Positions 5,394 through 7,547 of a stretch of 7,547 nt of DNA are shown here, one piece after another. The first letter of the stretch is position 1, and each line of letters opens with the position of its first letter. Location: positions 4,228-11,774 of the forward strand of contig JADDQX010000057.1 in the NCBI GenBank assembly GCA_016781115.1. Direction: 5' to 3'. Source of the DNA: Actinomycetota bacterium (lineage in GTDB: Bacteria > Actinomycetota > CADDZG01 > WHSQ01). The notes under the pieces are model-generated. The model was given only the letters and a program-made list of their open reading frames with translations, made no database searches and was not told the DNA's origin. Both the position numbers and the translations under genes were made by a program.

Positions 5394-6313
5394 TCAGCCT
5401 CCGACTGTGGTGAGCGGTTCTTCTTCAGGCTCCGTCGATATCGAATTGATGGACGGCAACATGCGGACGTCCACGTGGTGGGTAGAGCTTCCTTCGGCAA
5501 GAGGTTGGAGGAAGGTGTTGCCGGGCAACAGATCACCCCGGCCTTCCTGGGCGAGGAGCATGGTGGCCCCGCGAAGGATCTCGAAGGACATCCTGCCGAG
5601 ACCAACGAGCGACCGGTTCCGGTGACGGCGCACCCCAAGGTCCACGTCGTGTATCGAATCGCCACCGAACCGCTGCGCGAAGGTCGCCACCACGCCGAGC
5701 TCGACCGCGTAACCCGTCAGGAACGGCAGCGTCCGCAGCAGTGAGGTGAAGCTTGCGCATTCGCCTGCGAGAGGTTGACGGAGATGTGAGATCTCCGGCC
5801 AGAACGCATTGATTGGAGGGCGGGCGAGAAGCTCGGTGACCCGTCCGCCGCCGCTTTCTTGACCCAGGTCTGTACCCAGTGGTCGTCGATACGAGCCCTT
5901 GGTCATTAAGGCCTTGCCGACGAGGAGTGGCCGTACGAGCTCGACGACCCAGTCCGCCTCGAAGTTCGTGACGTCAGAGTCCACCCACACCGCGGTGGTG
6001 GAACGTGTCGCGGTGAGGCTCTTCCACAGCGCCTCGCCCTTCCCGCCGAAAGACATCGCGGGCTCTAGGGCTCCGGTCTGCACGACGGTGGCCCCGGCGG
6101 CTCGCGCCCGCTCGCTGGTTGCGTCCTCTGAGCCGCAGCCCACCACGATGAGTCATCGACGAGGCTTGAATCTTTCCGCAGCTGAGTGTCTATGGATTCG
6201 CAGATGTAGCCGATGGTTGCTTCCTCGTTGAGAGCAGGCAGGCATACCGCGATGGAGTGAGCGCGATCGATCCTGGTTCGAGCGAGCGAGCTACCAGAGA
6301 AGAGCGAATACAT
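5394..6313 (-). pseudogene. gpgS: Glucosyl-3-phosphoglycerate synthase-like GT81, single-base frameshift
   Basis: GpgS transfers glucose from an NDP-glucose to 3-phosphoglycerate, the first step to glucosylglycerate and, in mycobacteria, methylglucose lipopolysaccharide. The N-terminal frame (ATG 6313, preceded by AGGAG about 9 nt upstream) gives SIAVCLPALNEEATIGYI...SLVDD, 54 residues. The text then continues in another frame as IVVGCGSEDATSERARAAGA. One missing base near 6150-6154 (GATGACTCATC where GATGACCTCATC would restore the frame) explains it. The second frame holds GKGEALWKSL, the metal-binding DSD of VWVDSDVTNF, the KGSYRRPL segment, GGGRVTELLARP, LRQPLAGE, TGYAVELG and VDLGVRRHRNRSL, all GpgS hallmarks. 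Repaired, the length is about 306 residues, near the family norm. It overlaps the HemQ-like stop by 23 nt and lies 1 nt before GH15. It may be intact in the organism if the indel is a sequence error. Confidence 0.75.
5398..5402 (-). promoter_or_regulatory. Shine-Dalgarno for GH15, pointing to an ATC start
   Basis: GGAGG (5402-5398 on the minus strand) is followed by CTGAC and then ATC TAT TCT. The 5-nt spacing fits initiation at the ATC (5392-5390). The motif lies in the last codons of the glycosyltransferase gene, whose TGA occupies 5396-5394. Confidence 0.5.
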
Positions 6314-6607
6314 CCTTGGGCTCTCCTCTTATCGCGGTGATGAATGGGATGTCCTCTTTGGTGTATCGCCGTGCTTCCGCGTCGCGCAGACGCCTCATGC
6401 AATCGACCAGCTCGGTCAATTCGTCAGACTCGAAGGCGAGGATCCATTCCCAGTCGCCGAGTCCGAAACCACTGGTCGTTTGGCGAGGATGCCGGGGAAC
6501 TCCCGACCCATCTCACCGTGCTCCCGCAGCAGGCGGGCTCGCTTTTTCTTGTCGATTAGGTACCAGTCGGCTGTGGGCCGCCGTCGAGCGGAAGTCGGGG
6601 TGGTCAC
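6291..6607 (-). pseudogene. HemQ/chlorite-dismutase-like protein, C-terminal half, frameshifted
   Basis: One minus frame reads ADWYLIDKKKRARLLREHG then EMGREFPGILA. A second frame continues TTSGFGLGDWEWILAFESDE, LTELVDCMRRLRDAEARRYT and KEDIPFITAIRG, ending in TAG at 6293-6291. This is the second half of the Cld/HemQ fold, the haem-binding domain. The histidine of REHG corresponds to the proximal haem ligand (His172 in staphylococcal HemQ), and ..EWILAFE..EL....MRRLR is typical. The frames join if one base is added near 6476-6478 (GCCAAACGACC for GCCAANACGACC). The N-terminal half is missing, including the YPxSK segment with the catalytic tyrosine of coproheme decarboxylases; upstream lies the zinc-finger ORF. 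GTG 6607 is a possible but unsupported start, so this is probably not a working coproheme decarboxylase. Confidence 0.7.
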
Positions 6608-6683
6608 TCGCCAGGTGGTCGTTGAGCTCGGACGGGCTCGGTAACCGCACCTCGCACCTCGGGCACTGCAGAACGTTGTTCAT
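6513..6683 (-). CDS. Tiny C2H2 zinc-finger protein
   Basis: The ATG at 6683 has a purine-rich ribosome binding site (AAAGGAAA, about 4 nt upstream). The 56-residue product starts MNNVLQCPRCEVRLPSPSEL and NDHLASDHPDF: CX2C, 12 residues, HX4H (Cys7, Cys10, His23, His28), a classical single C2H2 zinc finger. Small proteins with one such finger near the N-terminus followed by a disordered polar tail occur in actinomycetes, usually uncharacterised. The tail here (about 32-56) is low in structure and its DNA overlaps the HemQ-like remnant in another frame, so the original C-terminus may have been replaced by a deletion joining the two genes. It is the first gene after the hairpin at 6704-6736, and so probably heads the second minus-strand cluster. 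Confidence 0.6.
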   Translation of the reverse strand: MNNVLQCPRCEVRLPSPSELNDHLASDHPDFRSTAAHSRLVPNRQEKASPPAAGAR

Positions 6684-6703
6684 GACTTTCCTTTCGGTGG
6701 GGG

Positions 6704-6736
6704 CGCGAGCCGGGGGCGGGGGACCCCCGGCTCGCG
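6704..6736 (-). terminator. Perfect 13-bp GC hairpin after the cupredoxin gene
   Basis: CGCGAGCCGGGGG (6704-6716) and CCCCCGGCTCGCG (6724-6736) are exact reverse complements around a 7-nt loop. The hairpin begins 5 nt after the cupredoxin stop and precedes the zinc-finger start. No T-run follows on either strand, so it would be a stem-only terminator of the kind common in high-GC actinomycetes. It could instead stabilise the 3' end of the mRNA. Confidence 0.6.
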
Positions 6737-6741
6737 GATCA

Positions 6742-7161
6742 CTATTGGGTCACGATCACCTTGCCGCGCATCTGCTGGGGGTGCAGCGAGCACTCGTAAT
6801 AAAACTCTCCGGCCTCATCGAAGCTGACGCTCGCGGACTCGCCGATCGGAAGATCGTGAGTCTCGTCGCTCCCGGTTAGGAAGTGGACGTTGTGTGGGAA
6901 GTCGTCCTCATTGCTCCAGGTGACCTCCTCGCCGATTCGAACCTCGATGACTTCGGGATCGAACCGATAGCTCTTGACCGCGCCGACCTCGGTCGTCTGA
7001 ACGGGGGCCGCGTCCAGCTCAAAGGGTGCCTCTTGGCTCGATGCTGCCTCTTGGCTCGATGCTGCCTGGTCGTCAGCGCTGTTTTGCGACGCTTCGTCGC
7101 TCGAAGAGCAGCCAACGAGCGCAGCGAGCGCGATGATCAGGGCTACGGCCAGGCGCTTCAT
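6742..7161 (-). CDS. Cupredoxin (type 1 copper) lipoprotein
   Basis: The 139-residue precursor has a lipoprotein signal, MKRLAVALIIALAALVGC, so Cys18 should be lipidated and the protein tethered outside the membrane. A low-complexity Ser/Gln/Ala/Glu linker (about 19-48) contains two exact copies of EAASSQ. The rest is a plastocyanin-like beta sandwich: FDPEVIEVRIGEEVTWSN, then FPHNVHF (His90), then YYECSLHPQQMRGKVIV, giving Cys124, His127 and Met131 in the CX2HX3M spacing of type 1 copper sites. All four copper ligands are present, so electron transfer is likely intact. Partners could be a terminal oxidase or a nitrite or copper enzyme; none is visible in the window. Its ATG overlaps the stop of the upstream membrane protein gene (ATGA, 7161-7158), and a strong hairpin follows its stop. 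Confidence 0.9.
   Translation of the reverse strand: MKRLAVALIIALAALVGCSSSDEASQNSADDQAASSQEAASSQEAPFELDAAPVQTTEVGAVKSYRFDPEVIEVRIGEEVTWSNEDDFPHNVHFLTGSDETHDLPIGESASVSFDEAGEFYYECSLHPQQMRGKVIVTQ
7027..7067. repeat. 18-bp tandem repeat in the cupredoxin linker
   Basis: TGCCTCTTGGCTCGATGC occurs twice, exactly, at 7027-7044 and 7045-7062, followed by a 5-nt third start (TGCCT). Its 18-bp period keeps the frame and encodes repeated EAASSQ, so copy number can change linker length without breaking the protein. Confidence 0.85.
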
Positions 7162-7517
7162 CGGCCCACCGGGGACGGAACGGCTCGTTCACCCGAGGTC
7201 TTTCCGACGACGCCAGCCTGGACCGCTCCGACGAAGATCGCCACGAAAGCCAGACCATTGAGCACTTCGGCGATCGTGTGCGAGAAGAGGAACTGAGTGA
7301 TGTTGACGTGGTAGGTCATGTAGGTCACTTCTGCGAGAGCGAACAGCGAGAAGCCCCACCCCACCAGCGTGGTCCCGCTCTCGAACGCACGAAGGGCGAA
7401 GAACGCTCCCACGGCGAACAATGCGAGGTGCACGATCAGGAAGAACCCCCACGGGAACTGATTGATGAAGTCACAGCATGGGTGTTCGAGCATCTGTGGT
7501 GCCGCAGCAAGGTTCAA
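7158..7517 (-). CDS. Small membrane protein paired with the cupredoxin
   Basis: The start is TTG at 7517, chosen because AAGGAG lies 7 nt upstream; the later ATG (residue 9) has no such site. The 119-residue protein has about three membrane segments (roughly 24-45, 48-66 and 80-103), a short N-terminal part with CC (EHPCCDFINQF) and a polar tail. Histidines in or near membrane segments (IVHLAL, TYHVNITQFLFSHTIAE) might be metal or haem ligands, but this is inference. It shares an ATGA overlap with the cupredoxin gene, so the two are probably co-translated and may work together in copper handling or membrane electron transfer. I do not recognise a named family. The upstream promoter lies outside the window. 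Confidence 0.75.
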   Translation of the reverse strand: MNLAAAPQMLEHPCCDFINQFPWGFFLIVHLALFAVGAFFALRAFESGTTLVGWGFSLFALAEVTYMTYHVNITQFLFSHTIAEVLNGLAFVAIFVGAVQAGVVGKTSGERAVPSPVGR

Positions 7518-7547
7518 GGAAGTTCTCCTTCTGTTGTCGGTTTCGTC

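Noticed and set aside
5393..5665. 91-residue N-terminal extension of the GH15 frame up to an upstream start
   Set aside because: It lies wholly inside the glycosyltransferase gene, reads as Arg/Ser/Pro-rich nonsense, and GH15 homologues begin near the IGDHALIGD motif.
6140..6485. Programmed -1 frameshifting in the GpgS-like or HemQ-like genes
   Set aside because: Neither junction (GATGACTCATC, GCCAAACGACC) has an X XXY YYZ slippery heptamer in the right frame, and the genes' families are not known to use it.
1..7547. CRISPR array, IS element, toxin-antitoxin pair or phage gene
   Set aside because: No spaced repeats, transposase, integrase or paired small toxin-like genes could be seen; the only tandem repeat is the 18-bp one within the cupredoxin gene.

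Overview
The window is GC-rich chromosomal DNA, most likely from an actinomycetote and possibly from a metagenome. The evidence is high GC at third codon positions, close relatives of glucosyl-3-phosphoglycerate synthase, GH15, PASTA and DUF3024 proteins, and several ATGA/TGATG gene overlaps. Genes left of about 2040 run mostly on the plus strand. Everything from 2041 rightwards runs on the minus strand.

Left part (1-2857). The 3' end of an FAD-dependent oxidoreductase gene (2-685) faces a broken TetR-family regulator (761-929, minus). An 18-codon leader ORF with a strong Shine-Dalgarno site (954-1010) then runs by a TAATG overlap into a small membrane protein gene (1010-1378). A truncated DUF3024 gene interrupted by a TAA codon (1447-1614), a structured leader and an unrecognised basic 104-residue protein (1726-2040) follow. 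That gene meets, stop against stop, a lipoprotein gene ending in a PASTA-like domain (2041-2760, minus).

Boundary (2860-2902). A 43-nt exact 3' portion of a tRNA-Lys(CUU) gene lies on the minus strand without its 5' half, followed by a T-rich non-coding stretch. This is the usual footprint of integration into a tRNA gene. By the geometry of such events, the inserted DNA should lie to the right of it.

Right part (3114-7517, all minus). Read in the direction of transcription, a TTG-started membrane protein and a cupredoxin lipoprotein (ATGA overlap) end at a 13-bp perfect hairpin. A tightly packed second cluster follows: a tiny C2H2 zinc-finger protein, the C-terminal half of a HemQ/chlorite-dismutase-like protein, a GpgS-like glucosyltransferase (GT81), a GH15 glycoside hydrolase, and a four-helix membrane protein overlapping the GH15 stop. 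The GpgS-like and GH15 genes together suggest making and breaking an alpha-glucosidic solute or storage compound, but that is inference.

The window carries an unusual number of lesions: single-base frameshifts in the HemQ-like and GpgS-like genes, no ATG/GTG/TTG start for GH15 although a perfect Shine-Dalgarno stands before an ATC codon, a frameshifted TetR remnant, and a nonsense codon in the DUF3024 remnant. Either the region is decaying or the assembly has base errors. I found no CRISPR array, transposase, integrase or rRNA gene, and no clearly novel defence system.
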